DNA of 64,000 nt. Source: Porphyridium purpureum. Lineage: Eukaryota; Rhodophyta; Bangiophyceae; Porphyridiales; Porphyridiaceae. This document shows positions 18,466-28,877 of the stretch, piece by piece; the stretch's first letter is position 1, and each line of letters begins with the position of its first letter. The stretch is taken from contig VRMN01000003.1 in NCBI GenBank assembly GCA_008690995.1, positions 930,001 to 994,000 of the forward strand, in the 5' to 3' direction. The translations under genes were made by a program, and so were the position numbers. The notes under the pieces were generated by a model. That model was not told where the DNA came from, did no database searches, and worked only from the letters and a program-made list of their open reading frames with translations.

Positions 18466-21400
18466 TCATTCGTCACTGCTACTTGGTTCTAATCCAGGGC
18501 TTCCGCGAATTTTTAGCGTGAGCGAGTCGCTCTGGGGAAGACGTGAAAGAGCCTGTTCGAGCCGTGAGAGGTCTAGTGCACCGTAAATTTCGACTCGCCG
18601 GTGCTGCGGCAAATTTTCCACTGAGCAGAGTTTCGAAGCCGAAGCGGATAGCGTCTCATTGCACACGCGCAGAACATCGCGCGCGTCGGCTTCATCTCGA
18701 TACACCACCGCAACGTCATAAATGCCACGCGGAAGGATCATTTCCGCCGGCTGCAGCAAGGCGGTCGCCTCAATGCGGCGCGGAATGCGGCGCTGCATGA
18801 ATCGTATTGCTGCCGCACGCACCTCATAGTTACCAAACTCGAGTAGACCCAAGAATAACTCGTGCATAGAGTCCCACAAATCAGCGAGACGCTCGCTTGA
18901 GACCTGCTCTAGGCTCTCCAAGATAAAGCTTACAATCGGCACCATACTTTGCAGCTCAGCATGATTACTGCTATCTTCGCCAGCGTACGCGTCCCGCGCG
19001 GCCAGCGTGCTACGATTCATGTTGCTGGCAGATAAGACGTAGCTCTGCAACACATCCTTGCACCGCTGGAACAAAAGCTTATCGTTCGATTCGCCGCCGT
19101 GCGCATGCACTGTGGGGTCACGCTTTGTATCCAGGTGGAACCAGAACATGATACGAAGCATTGCGCGTAGGCTCGTCATTTCCTGACGCAATAAGTTGGG
19201 TACCTGACTCATGTACCCTGCTCGCCACAGAAAGACTCGTAGATCAATGTTAGAGTTGAAAGCGTGTGCAAAGGCAAAACACTCGCCCAGGCTCACGCGA
19301 AGAGATGTCATTTGCTCCGTCGTGAGACTCAAGTAATTTGCACCGACCAGATCTTCGAGAAGCTCAATCAGCAGAAGTTGCGACACGCACTTTGTCCGCA
19401 CGACCTGAAAATTGATCTTCGACTCCGTGGACACTGTGTCAATGGCTGCGCTGGCTGCAATTGCGACGGCTCCTTTCTGCCGGACAAGCCCTACCGGAAG
19501 GTCTGACTCTTCGTCTTCCTCAACACTCACATTGTCCTTGGCATTCCGCAAATCCACGATGAGCTCAGCAGGCTGTGTTCTTTCAAACAGCAATTGGAGC
19601 TCATTCACGATATCGTCCCACTCCGACGCTTCCAGTACTTGGCACATGGCTTGTTCTGTGAGCAAGCGGCGAAGGCAACGGATGCCTTCGCGCGCTACCA
19701 GTTCTGACTCTTGTAAAATAAGGCAACGGATTAGCGACAAAATGTCCTTGAATAAGTGTCTAGTGCGCGCGTAATGTGCAACCCAGATTTCGATGAGAGC
19801 ATTCATCAGGCTGGCACCCGTTGTGGCAGACCAAAGCGAGGCAGCTTTCTCGTTGTCTGCGTCCCGCGCGTGGTGCTGACCGCCCGGTAGATGCTGCGCC
19901 TCGTCAAACATTGGCCGCAGCACGCCTCGGAAAAGCAGTGACCAGAGCCCGCGCGAAAACAACCCACCATACTCATACAGCACCTGGAAAATGCCGTCGC
20001 TTGCTGTGTCGCGCACCGCCGGCCGCGAGTCATATACACCATTCGAGAGCCCCAGCAGAGTCGGGAGCCAGACACGCACATGCTCATCGACGTGATCGTC
20101 GAAGCCAAAGGTCTCTCTGTCAACATCCTTGGTCTCCGCAGCGACAGCCTCTACTAGGCAGACAGGCACCACACCTTCCACTTGCCCGTCGGTGAGCATG
20201 AAAGGACACCTTGCTGTGAGATGTTCCAGCGCCGCGATGCTAATGCTCTCAGTAGGGCATGACGAAAAGGCAGTCAGGCACGTGACCACTTCAAGGTAAA
20301 GCTCTCGCGACATGGCAAGGCTTTTGGTCTGCCGCGAGTCTGTGTTCGGATTCTGGCCCCGGAGCACATTTTCTAGCAGCCGGAAGGCTTCGCTGCGAAG
20401 AAAAATATTCGAGCTTTGTGCAGCGGCCGAGAAGACGGCAAATATAGGCTTCCACCCCGAATGCATCTTGCCAGTAACTTGGGGAGAAAACACAATCGCC
20501 GCCGCGCTCTCCAGAATCACCTCTTTCGTGTATGCATTGCAGCTCGGCGTGCCAAACGCGTCAACAAAGGGATCCAGGAACCGGCGCTGGAAACTAAAGT
20601 TTGTGAGCTCCTCCTTGAGCTGCACAAAGGACAGGTAAAGCTGAGTTAGCATATGAATGGAATAAACGCTGATCATCAAATTTGGATGGACAATACACGA
20701 AGTCACGAAAGGCGTAATGCGCTCCCACAGCTGCATCCATTCAATACGCGAGCGAGCGCGAAGATTCGCCGTCAGAACGCGCACAAACTGAACCAGACAA
20801 AACGTACGTGAGCCTCGCAGCTCTGAGGCACATTGAAATAGGAGAGCGTCGACCAGTCGCAGAAGTTCCGCAAAGGAGTATCGGTCTGAGCCCGAGAACA
20901 GGCCTGTCAGGCTGCAATCATCAAAAATACCAACAAATGCAATCATAGCCTCCCTGTTCCGTCCCGGCTCTGATGGTACCACTTCGACACCACCATATCG
21001 AAACTCATATGGATCTTTGTTTTTCCACGCGTGTTCAACGACCCAGTCCTTCACCAGCCGCGTGCTGCTGTCCAAAGCGGTCTCGCAATGGTCACCCATC
21101 AACTCACCTTCTTGTTCTTTCGATACTCCTGCGGTTCCGGTTGCGGTCGCGGCCTTGATCTCGGGAACTTCCAGCTGCGATATCGACAATGTCTGCAGCC
21201 TACCACTCACGTCTGCGCGCAGCTCCGCAATCCACGAAGCATACTTAATGGCCTGAGGCCAAAAATCGCCCAGCCCGACGCCGTCGCGCGACGCCACGAG
21301 CAGCAAAGTTCGCAGCGTGAACGCAGTTTTGCGTGGCGCCAGAACGTCATGTGGATGTGCAAATCGTGACAGTGACGCCACCAGAACGTCGCGCTCAGAC

Positions 21401-24390
21401 AAAAGCACGCAGTCGGTTGCGAGCTGGATAAATAACTTGAACGCGTCAAGAATGCTGCGAGCGAGGTGAAGATCGTCATCTTTTTCTCCTGCGCCCCCAC
21501 TTCCACTGGCGCCGCTCCCACCCGAACATTGCTCCAGCTGGATCGAAAGCGACGCGAGCACCGCGTGCCAGATCGATTCAAACATGAGACGTGCATGCCC
21601 TACATCGCTTGCGGTGATGTACATGTAATCCTTCTCCGCATCGCCGGGCTTGCGCTTACGTGCGCTAAAACGATGCCTGGTTTCGTCGAGCAGCTTTTCG
21701 CTTTCCGCCTTGAACATCTGGGACTTTTGACCAGCATCAAGACCGATCAGATTGAGACCGCGCGATAAACTTGACTGTGCCTCCATCTGCTTCGAGTCCT
21801 TCGTACCAGAACCGAGTTTAAGCGGCTGCGCGAGAATGCGATCGTAAATTCCACCCAAGAACGCCGGGTGCAAGTCGCGCCCGTCGTTGATACCACGATT
21901 GTTGCGCACAAACTCATCCTTGCTCATCTTCTTCTTGACCTGCTCATTGTGCTGATCCGTGTTCAGCATGATGATCGAATAGCCCAGGATCAGTGCGGTG
22001 TCTGCATTCGCAAAAGTCTCCGGGTTGCACTCGCAATAACGGTGTGCAAATTTCTCAATGATTCGCTCGATCTTCTGTGATTCGCCCGGAAGCCGAAATC
22101 GCATGAGATAGCGACGCAGCGCTTCGTCAAACTCCAGGTGCTGAAAGTCAATGGCGTCAGTGTACGCGTGCATGACCGCCACGTTGAATGCATCTACCTC
22201 ACCGAGGTATTCGCCCACTGTCGTAGCATCCAGACCGGCCGTGCTGCCTAGAAAGCGCGCCACCTCAGCCGGACTCTCTTCGCTGACAAGTCCAGTTTGT
22301 ACCCAGAATTTGACGCCTTTCTTTGGGGACCGATTGAATAATTCCACGCCAGATTCGACCTGCCTCTTATGCAGAAAGTTCGACTCAACGCTCGTCTCGT
22401 CATACTTGCCCGAGTCTCTACGTGCAAGTGCTGCAGAAGAGAGCATTGAGGGGCCATTTTGATTTCCCGCTCCTGGCAAAGGCGAGGGAGATAACGACGA
22501 AGAATGGGTGTGTCCCACTGTTTGGTCGTCACTTGTATCACTGCCAGCTGAACCCATCGCATCCGGTGATATATCGGTTGAATCCTTTTCATCGCTACCA
22601 CACCACTGCTTGAGTGACGAAAGAACTTGCAAAATACCGTCCAGCGCCATGCGACGCACCTGGTTCTGGTGCAGCTCGTCCGGACTCGAAAAGCGCAACG
22701 CAGCACAGAGCGCCATCACAGAGCGGGCAAATATGTGTGGGCTGGCCAAATCGCAGTCATAGTTCACGAAAAAGTCCACCATTACCTGCGGTTGCTCATA
22801 AATGCGCGCAAGAAACACGAGCGCACGCCGACGTCTAAGAAAGCCCGCGGTCGAGGATTCGATGAAGCGGAAAATGACTGCTTGACAAAGCGTTTCAAGC
22901 TCAAACTTGAGCCACGCACGCGAAGAGTCGCGCAAAATCAGTGTTTCCATGATACTCAGAGACAGGTCCACGACCGAAGACACGGTGCCGAGGCAGGATG
23001 TTATCAGTGCCGGTGCCAAGTGACACTTGAGTCCGTACAAAAACTGCTTGCTGACGCGAAAATTATGCCCGGATCCGGACACAATCAAGTTGAGCAACTC
23101 GAGCGCCATATGTTTGGACCGAATCGCGATTGACTCTTCAGGTGTTCCGTCCGGCACGTCTCTTGACGCCAGCTTACAAAATGAGCGAAAGATAATATAT
23201 GCGTCATGCTCATACACCGCACAAGCAGAGTCACCGACGTTGTTGATAATTTGCTCGTGTTCCAGCGTAAGATGTTCATTCTCGGTCTCGCTCCCAGGCT
23301 GCTGCCGTACATGCAAGGAGGCGTTGGCCGCCGCAGACGTCGCCGACTTGCCAAGCTGTGCTTGCATTCTCTGTTCATTTTGGGAGGCAGCGGCCCTTTC
23401 CATGCTAGAAAAGACGGATTCGACAAACTTGAGCAATGATTTTCGCGCCGTGTCTCGGTTCTCTGAAATCTGCATGTTCAGAAATGTGTTGTACAGCGTC
23501 TTTGCAGCGAGCAATAAGCCCGTGTCGTGCAGTCCTCGCTGCGTTGCGCAAGTGGCAGTCAGAATGAGCTGGTTGAGCCGCAAGTACACTGCATCATCCC
23601 CGACTTCAAGGGCCGAGTAGACAAGACGCAATATCTCATCATACGTGCTTGCGTCCTTGTCCAGGAAAAACGGCACAGAGCCTTTTGGTGCATCTGCACC
23701 CTGATGCATTCCGCCAAAAAAGCGCTTCTCCATCAATGTGTTCACATAATCTAAGCACGCCTCGACCGCAACGACCTTCTGGCTCTGCAAACACACAATT
23801 ATGGCATTTAGGCAGTCTGAACGCACTTGATGTGGTTCAATACTTCGATCTTTTGCAGAGCACGCTGCCTGCCTGCACGCTGCGCGCAAGTCCTTGTACT
23901 TTCTGCCGCTGGTGAGTGACACGATTCGGTTCATGAAAAATCCAGTGATGTCTGCGAATTCAGCCAATGACTGCTCGTCTATTTGGTACACGAAGTCTGC
24001 CAGCTCGTTTGAGCCGTCATTTAAGCCTCCTTCCACCTCTTCGTCGCCACGATTTCTAAGGTCGGTCTCGCTAGACGTCGGCGGTTGCCCTGTCCGACGA
24101 TCGTGTTCGAGCGGCACAATGACAGGCGACGGCGACTCGGATGCTTCCACCTCGACGGACATCAAGGCACTCTTTGTGAGCGGCGAGTACACGTTCGACT
24201 TGCTATGCTTGAATTCTGGGAACGCCTTTGTGCGGAGCGACTTTTCGTCGTCCATAAAATCGAGACTCTCGCGGCTTTCCTCGTGGCCCAAAGCTGGCGC
24301 CAGCGTGGAGGAGAGCCCGGAGCCTGCGCTGTGCTCTGTCATGAGACCCGCGCCTTCTTCTGCTCCAGCATCAGCCTCCTGCCGCTCCAT
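18466..24390 (-). CDS. BIG/Sec7-type ARF guanine-nucleotide exchange factor, 1974 aa, single exon
   Basis: A Sec7 domain sits near residues 670-860. It starts around FNRSPKKGVKFW and includes the catalytic glutamate finger in FRLPGESQKIE and the NTDQHNEQVKKKM loop. It is flanked by long helical regions that fit the DCB and HUS modules before it and HDS repeats after it, so the size and layout are those of BIG1/BIG2/Sec7p. These proteins load ARF GTPases with GTP at the trans-Golgi and endosomes and start coat assembly. A low-complexity stretch with GSGASGSGG follows the Sec7 domain. The ATG at 24390 opens an acidic leader. A 5.9-kb uninterrupted frame is striking and fits an intron-poor genome. 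Confidence 0.9.
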   Translation of the reverse strand: MERQEADAGAEEGAGLMTEHSAGSGLSSTLAPALGHEESRESLDFMDDEKSLRTKAFPEFKHSKSNVYSPLTKSALMSVEVEASESPSPVIVPLEHDRRTGQPPTSSETDLRNRGDEEVEGGLNDGSNELADFVYQIDEQSLAEFADITGFFMNRIVSLTSGRKYKDLRAACRQAACSAKDRSIEPHQVRSDCLNAIIVCLQSQKVVAVEACLDYVNTLMEKRFFGGMHQGADAPKGSVPFFLDKDASTYDEILRLVYSALEVGDDAVYLRLNQLILTATCATQRGLHDTGLLLAAKTLYNTFLNMQISENRDTARKSLLKFVESVFSSMERAAASQNEQRMQAQLGKSATSAAANASLHVRQQPGSETENEHLTLEHEQIINNVGDSACAVYEHDAYIIFRSFCKLASRDVPDGTPEESIAIRSKHMALELLNLIVSGSGHNFRVSKQFLYGLKCHLAPALITSCLGTVSSVVDLSLSIMETLILRDSSRAWLKFELETLCQAVIFRFIESSTAGFLRRRRALVFLARIYEQPQVMVDFFVNYDCDLASPHIFARSVMALCAALRFSSPDELHQNQVRRMALDGILQVLSSLKQWCGSDEKDSTDISPDAMGSAGSDTSDDQTVGHTHSSSLSPSPLPGAGNQNGPSMLSSAALARRDSGKYDETSVESNFLHKRQVESGVELFNRSPKKGVKFWVQTGLVSEESPAEVARFLGSTAGLDATTVGEYLGEVDAFNVAVMHAYTDAIDFQHLEFDEALRRYLMRFRLPGESQKIERIIEKFAHRYCECNPETFANADTALILGYSIIMLNTDQHNEQVKKKMSKDEFVRNNRGINDGRDLHPAFLGGIYDRILAQPLKLGSGTKDSKQMEAQSSLSRGLNLIGLDAGQKSQMFKAESEKLLDETRHRFSARKRKPGDAEKDYMYITASDVGHARLMFESIWHAVLASLSIQLEQCSGGSGASGSGGAGEKDDDLHLARSILDAFKLFIQLATDCVLLSERDVLVASLSRFAHPHDVLAPRKTAFTLRTLLLVASRDGVGLGDFWPQAIKYASWIAELRADVSGRLQTLSISQLEVPEIKAATATGTAGVSKEQEGELMGDHCETALDSSTRLVKDWVVEHAWKNKDPYEFRYGGVEVVPSEPGRNREAMIAFVGIFDDCSLTGLFSGSDRYSFAELLRLVDALLFQCASELRGSRTFCLVQFVRVLTANLRARSRIEWMQLWERITPFVTSCIVHPNLMISVYSIHMLTQLYLSFVQLKEELTNFSFQRRFLDPFVDAFGTPSCNAYTKEVILESAAAIVFSPQVTGKMHSGWKPIFAVFSAAAQSSNIFLRSEAFRLLENVLRGQNPNTDSRQTKSLAMSRELYLEVVTCLTAFSSCPTESISIAALEHLTARCPFMLTDGQVEGVVPVCLVEAVAAETKDVDRETFGFDDHVDEHVRVWLPTLLGLSNGVYDSRPAVRDTASDGIFQVLYEYGGLFSRGLWSLLFRGVLRPMFDEAQHLPGGQHHARDADNEKAASLWSATTGASLMNALIEIWVAHYARTRHLFKDILSLIRCLILQESELVAREGIRCLRRLLTEQAMCQVLEASEWDDIVNELQLLFERTQPAELIVDLRNAKDNVSVEEDEESDLPVGLVRQKGAVAIAASAAIDTVSTESKINFQVVRTKCVSQLLLIELLEDLVGANYLSLTTEQMTSLRVSLGECFAFAHAFNSNIDLRVFLWRAGYMSQVPNLLRQEMTSLRAMLRIMFWFHLDTKRDPTVHAHGGESNDKLLFQRCKDVLQSYVLSASNMNRSTLAARDAYAGEDSSNHAELQSMVPIVSFILESLEQVSSERLADLWDSMHELFLGLLEFGNYEVRAAAIRFMQRRIPRRIEATALLQPAEMILPRGIYDVAVVYRDEADARDVLRVCNETLSASASKLCSVENLPQHRRVEIYGALDLSRLEQALSRLPQSDSLTLKIRGSPGLEPSSSDE

Positions 24391-24780
24391 CTTTCCTCAA
24401 CACGACGAACAGACTTTGCGTCTGTGCTGTCTCTCCTTTGCCCCTTCCTCAGACCACGCGCCCGCACCAGCAACGCTGATCGCGCCCGCACGCAAAGTGT
24501 GAAACAGAAATTAAAGAAATAAACTTAATTAATATTAAACTCCGAACATATTAATATCAAAAAGCAGTAACCAAATAAGCCGATAGTGGCTAGCGGTTCA
24601 TCGGCTCTGTCCAGATTTTCAGAAGTGGAACGGAACCGCGCGCGGAGTTCAGGGAGAAAGAAAGCGAGAGAGAGGTGGAAGGGCGGGTGTGGAGGAGTTT
24701 GGGAAGCCGGTCGGACGGGTGTGGTGGATGGTCTAGAGCGTGGCAGAGGGGAGGATTGGTGGAAGGAATCAAGGAACAAA
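24391..24780. promoter_or_regulatory. Divergent promoter with AT-rich island
   Basis: The ARF-GEF and HEAT-protein genes diverge here. An island with almost no G or C (about 24512-24560, including TTAATTAATATTAA) contrasts with the GC-rich surroundings. On the HEAT-gene side, 24640-24780 is strongly purine-rich on the coding strand. Confidence 0.5.
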
Positions 24781-25821
24781 ATGATGAGGCTGGTGCGTGA
24801 GAAGCAGACGGCGTGGGTTGTGTCTCCGTCTGGGGCGGCGCGGAACGTGAGTGCACACGGATGTCGGGCTCGCGCCGCTGTGTCTGTGCTGTCAGAGAAG
24901 GCGCAGCGGCCGCTCGTCACCCCGAAGAAACGCGCGCCTGCGAGCGTGAGAATGATGGGCGACGTCGATGAGCAAGGCAGGGTCAGGATTGCGACCCCGT
25001 TTGGCGTCGTGCGCAGGGATCCTTACACGCTTCCCCCGATGGTATCCAAGGCTGCCGAAATGCGCCCGAGCGAGTTTGCCGACCAGTCGCGGCTCCAGGA
25101 GCTTCAAGAAAAGCTGACCATGCGCGATTCGCGACCGCAGTTGCAGGCGCTGCAGGAGCTGTGCTTCTTCCCGCCTGACCAGTCGGCGCCGCTTTTCATC
25201 AAGGTCGTACAGAGCTCAAACGACGAACTGGCTCGGAGCCAGGCGGTCTTCTCGTGCACGCTTTTCTTTGACTCTGACGGGCCTGAGGCGCAGAGTGCGT
25301 TTGACGCGATCAAGCAGGCACTGCTTTCGGATTCAAGCCCGACGGTGCGCTCCGCGGCAGCCAGTGCGCTCGCTTACGCGACGGCGCCTCGTTTTGAGTG
25401 TGCGCAGTTGCTGATGCGGCAGTTATTTGAAGACAGCGACTGGCTGGTGAAAATGTGCGTGGCGGTCGCGTTGGGTGCTGTGGGCGACGAGAACACTGGC
25501 GCACAGATGCTGCCATTTCTGACGCGCGCAGACCCGCGGAATTGCGAGCAGGACTCGCTGCTGATCCAGGGTATTATCGGCGCGCTTGGACAGCTGGGAT
25601 ACGAACCGTGCGTGGGAGAACTCGCGCGGTGGCTCAACACGAACGACCGCATGATCCGGCTCCAGGTCGCCGAAGCACTCAACATGTTTGACACGCCGCA
25701 GGCGCTCGCACTGCTTGAGGGCCTTGTGCAGGACGCCGACCAGCAGGTCGCACAACAAGCCACATACTCGCTCGATGCGCTTCGCAAACGTCGTGTGGAT
25801 CCCGGCACCAGCAAAGAGTAA
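24781..25821 (+). CDS. HEAT-repeat (PBS-lyase-like) protein, probably plastid-targeted, 346 aa
   Basis: After about 100 residues of leader-like sequence rich in Arg, Ala and Ser, the protein consists of repeated helix pairs: SSPTVRSAAASALAY, DSDWLVKMCVAVALGAVGD, LIQGIIGALGQLGYE and NDRMIRLQVAEALNMF. This is the short HEAT pattern found in phycobilin lyases (CpcE type), the phycobilisome-degradation protein NblB and related scaffolds. I cannot tell which. Such proteins would be expected in a phycobilisome-bearing alga, but that is inference. The frame opens upstream with a GTG (24586); the first ATG is at 24781 and a second follows directly. Confidence 0.65.
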   Translation: MMRLVREKQTAWVVSPSGAARNVSAHGCRARAAVSVLSEKAQRPLVTPKKRAPASVRMMGDVDEQGRVRIATPFGVVRRDPYTLPPMVSKAAEMRPSEFADQSRLQELQEKLTMRDSRPQLQALQELCFFPPDQSAPLFIKVVQSSNDELARSQAVFSCTLFFDSDGPEAQSAFDAIKQALLSDSSPTVRSAAASALAYATAPRFECAQLLMRQLFEDSDWLVKMCVAVALGAVGDENTGAQMLPFLTRADPRNCEQDSLLIQGIIGALGQLGYEPCVGELARWLNTNDRMIRLQVAEALNMFDTPQALALLEGLVQDADQQVAQQATYSLDALRKRRVDPGTSKE

Positions 25822-25849
25822 AACGCCATCTGGTTAGAGTGTACCTCCC

Positions 25850-25856
25850 ACTGTAC
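25850..25856. promoter_or_regulatory. ACTGTAC motif upstream of RNF10
   Basis: One copy of the recurring 7-mer lies 132 bases before the RNF10 ATG, in the 166-base gap after the HEAT gene. Confidence 0.3.
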
Positions 25857-25987
25857 TAGCATCAAATCGAATCGCGCTAATCACAGCTGCGCATGGAAAA
25901 ACGAACGCAGGTTTCTGCGTAGCCAGGCAGGACGCGCGGAACTGCGGTTTCGAGCGGCTTTGGACTTCCTTCGGGAGGAGGAGAAGG

Positions 25988-28060
25988 ATGAGCGCGCGGC
26001 GCGGAAGAGCGCCTCGGCGCAACTCGGGCATGTCGAGCCCTGAATTCAGGCCGGCGGGCGCGGGAGGCGGCCCGGACGCGGCTGTAATGGGCTCGCCCGT
26101 GCCGTGCATGCTGGGACAGCAGCCCACGCTGGCAAACTGTTGTATTGGGCTCCGGCCGGTGCACTGCCACGCGCTCGTGCACGCCATTGTAAACGACATC
26201 GATCGCGACGTCTTGTTGGCGCGGTACCGCGCGCTGCTGCTCAAAGTGAGCGCGGATACCGAGGCAACGCTGGACTGGGAACTCGTTGAGCTCGTGTACG
26301 TACGGACGAGAAGTCCTGTTGCGCTGAGCCCGCGCACGCGAAGGATCAGTGAGGAAGAAGTGGACACGGGTACACGCCCCACCTGCGCAATTTGTCTGGA
26401 TGAAGTCACGGCTCCTCGTGTGACACCCTGCGGCCATTTGTTCTGTCTCGTGTGTCTGATCCAAATGTTTGCGCACGAGAGCCGCCGCTGTCCTCTCTGC
26501 TCCGTCACTCTTGCCCCGGGTGACTTGAGAAGAGTGCGGTATCGAAGCACACACGCGCCACAAGTAGGCGAGCGTCTCGAAATGCGGCTGCTGATTCGAA
26601 AGCGAAAGTCCTTACTTCTGATCGGCAGTGCCGACGGTTGTGGTACCTGTGACGGTAGCAATGGCACTTTTGGCGACAGCGCATTGAATGGCGAGAATGT
26701 GTCAATAGCCATTGCACTGGAGGCGGAAGCACCCTTTTCCAGAATCTGCTTCTGCAACGAGCAAGATGTCCTTGACGCGATTCGTGAGGACATGGATGCT
26801 CTTCTGGCGATGCGGAATAGCGCACAACACGGCGAAATTGAATCTGTATTTGAATCTCTTGCACAGGTGGAGCTGGATAAATGCCGAGACTATCGCAAAG
26901 TAGTCAAGGCGGCTATGAAGAAGTCCGCGGAGGGAACGGCATCTGCAGACCGCATGAAGCTGAATGCCATGGTGAGTCGAGCCATTTTCGCTAGGTCCGC
27001 GGCATCCACCGGGAGTGGAAACATGATAGGAAATGTGAGTGCTGGACACCTCAGCTCGAGTAGGAACTGCAGTGGGAGAGGAACGGATGATGTCGACGCT
27101 TCGGTGTACTGGTTTCAAACGTGCGATGGACAGAACGTGTTTCTTGCGCCAATTTCATTCCGCATGCTGCTGCATCACTATGGTGACGTGGGCTCAAGAG
27201 ATAGTCAGTGTCCATCTCTCATCGATGGGAAGCTTCTTCGGATTGAGTACTTCATTATGTCACCAGAGACTCGGAAAAGGTTCAAGTTCCTTGCGCACTT
27301 GCCTCTTGGTTGCGAGTTTGGTTTGTGCGAACTCGACCTTCGAAGCAGCGGTTTAATCTCGGACGAGACCGCGTCAATCTTTGCTGACGAATTGGCAAAA
27401 TCTACAGCGAAAAGAGAACGTGTGTTGAAGCAGCAAAAACGGCGCGAGGATGCATACCATGAACACTTGCTTCGAAAGGAAAAAGAATCACCCGAGTTTT
27501 TGGCTATGCATGCGCCTGGCTATTGGAACATGCCTGCCATCGACCTGGCGACGCACGACCTGGAGCAATTCCCATCCATTCTGTCAAACGAGCCAGAGGC
27601 AGAAAACGGAAGTTCGAATCAGGCCATTGCGTCCAACATCTCTGAGCCGGGCGCTCGAAATGGTGAAGGGGGCTCACCTCCAGAAGCCGGAAGAATGGCA
27701 TCGCAATGGGGGAATGGATCGGAGGGGGTTGGCAAGGTCATCGGGAGCAACAGTCCGTATGGAAGCTACGCCACCATCACAGGAACGGCGGGCGGATATT
27801 TCCCACCGTTGCCGAGGGCAGGGATGGAGCTGACGGGTGGCTCATCTACGCAAGGCGGCACGGGAAGCCGATCAAGTCCCGGAAGCGCCTTCCTCGGAGG
27901 GAGCCAAATCACTCAGCCAACGAACGCGTGGTCGGGGAGCACGAGCATGCGCCAAGGTGAGGATGAGATTTCAGCGTCTGTTTCGGCCTCAAAGAAACAA
28001 CAGCGTTCTGGACAAAAAACCTCGTTGCTCAGTAATTCACATCAGCGCATGAGAAGGTGA
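25988..28060 (+). CDS. RNF10: RNF10-type RING E3 ubiquitin ligase, 690 aa
   Basis: A C3HC4 RING finger occupies residues 133-171, with ligands C133, C136, C148, H150, C153, C156, C168 and C171. Downstream, the segment WFQTCDGQNVFLAPISFRML and the later LAHLPLGCEFGLCELDL match the RNF10 body, which has a DGQ..FL..P strand and a LSHLPL.CEF.ICEL stretch. A charged helix follows (about 470-500). In animals RNF10 ubiquitinates 40S ribosomal proteins uS3 and uS5 on stalled ribosomes. The last 150 residues are Gly/Ser-rich and disordered. The ATG at 25988 is the natural start. The call rests on both the RING and the specific downstream motifs. Confidence 0.8.
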   Translation: MSARRGRAPRRNSGMSSPEFRPAGAGGGPDAAVMGSPVPCMLGQQPTLANCCIGLRPVHCHALVHAIVNDIDRDVLLARYRALLLKVSADTEATLDWELVELVYVRTRSPVALSPRTRRISEEEVDTGTRPTCAICLDEVTAPRVTPCGHLFCLVCLIQMFAHESRRCPLCSVTLAPGDLRRVRYRSTHAPQVGERLEMRLLIRKRKSLLLIGSADGCGTCDGSNGTFGDSALNGENVSIAIALEAEAPFSRICFCNEQDVLDAIREDMDALLAMRNSAQHGEIESVFESLAQVELDKCRDYRKVVKAAMKKSAEGTASADRMKLNAMVSRAIFARSAASTGSGNMIGNVSAGHLSSSRNCSGRGTDDVDASVYWFQTCDGQNVFLAPISFRMLLHHYGDVGSRDSQCPSLIDGKLLRIEYFIMSPETRKRFKFLAHLPLGCEFGLCELDLRSSGLISDETASIFADELAKSTAKRERVLKQQKRREDAYHEHLLRKEKESPEFLAMHAPGYWNMPAIDLATHDLEQFPSILSNEPEAENGSSNQAIASNISEPGARNGEGGSPPEAGRMASQWGNGSEGVGKVIGSNSPYGSYATITGTAGGYFPPLPRAGMELTGGSSTQGGTGSRSSPGSAFLGGSQITQPTNAWSGSTSMRQGEDEISASVSASKKQQRSGQKTSLLSNSHQRMRR

Positions 28061-28210
28061 GGCCCTGGGATGGGTCGAAGCGGCGTCATGGACTATGTAC
28101 ATTATCGAAATAGACGCGGAGGCGCGCCTGTGTAAATCTGGGAAACTGTTTCTGCTCCGCGCTCCTGCACTTTGTTGGCCGTTTCATTCAGCTCACCACG
28201 ACATCCTTTC

Positions 28211-28708
28211 CTAGTCGACGCACATGTAGCATTTGCCTCCACAGTCGTGACAGCGAAGCTTTTTCTTCCCGCAGCACGCGTCGCAAAAGAACACATACTC
28301 CTCGCCTGGTCTCCGTACAACGCCGGATGCACCGCACGTGTCGCATGGAACAAAGCCAGTGTCCTGGCACGTGGGACATGATTTACCTTCGTACTTTGGG
28401 CGCGCCTGTTGACTGGATGTCTCTTCTTCATCGAGCCATTGACTATCTTTGACCGTGGCGTCAACGAGGTATGACCTGCGCAGCTCTTCGGTCACCAAGT
28501 CGCCTAACTCTTCGAGCACAGTGATGAGCGCTCGATTCGCGGATCGCAAGCTCGTATCCATGCCCTGCAGCGAGATACGGCGATTTCGCACGCTGCCTCC
28601 GTTCAAAGCGCGGGTTGCATGCAACGAGCTTGCGACCTTCGGTTGGCGCTTTCCTGCGCTGACCAAACAGCGCCAGAGCGCATCTGTGCTGTGCACGAAG
28701 GCCACCAT
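28211..28708 (-). CDS. BSD2-like DnaJ-type zinc-finger protein, plastid-targeted, 165 aa
   Basis: The start MVAFVHSTDALW with a basic Ser/Ala-rich leader fits a plastid transit peptide. The C-terminal 55 residues hold paired cysteines in the DnaJ zinc-finger pattern: C111/C114, C122/C125, C142/C145, C153/C156 and C160/C163, spaced as CxxCxxTG and CxxCGASG. In plants the stand-alone finger BSD2 binds the Rubisco large subunit during assembly. No J domain is present. A helical segment at 50-85 precedes the finger. The upstream frame opens only with TTG (28807), so the ATG at 28708 is used. A role as assembly chaperone in the plastid is likely but inferred. Confidence 0.7.
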   Translation of the reverse strand: MVAFVHSTDALWRCLVSAGKRQPKVASSLHATRALNGGSVRNRRISLQGMDTSLRSANRALITVLEELGDLVTEELRRSYLVDATVKDSQWLDEEETSSQQARPKYEGKSCPTCQDTGFVPCDTCGASGVVRRPGEEYVFFCDACCGKKKLRCHDCGGKCYMCVD

Positions 28709-28877
28709 GATGAGACCTGACGGAACGGCACGCGCTTGTGCCGCAAAACGTGACGAGTGCAAGGGACTTGAAGTTGTGGAGCGACAAACCAAAAGGTCAG
28801 CGTACAAATTTATGAGCGTGGGTGTGTGTTTGTTCTACAAGATTATGTGAGAACATTCTGTACTTGTACCGAAATGG

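Noticed and set aside
25834-26793. 319-residue minus-strand frame over RNF10
   Set aside because: Antisense shadow; the plus strand has a complete RING and RNF10 motifs.
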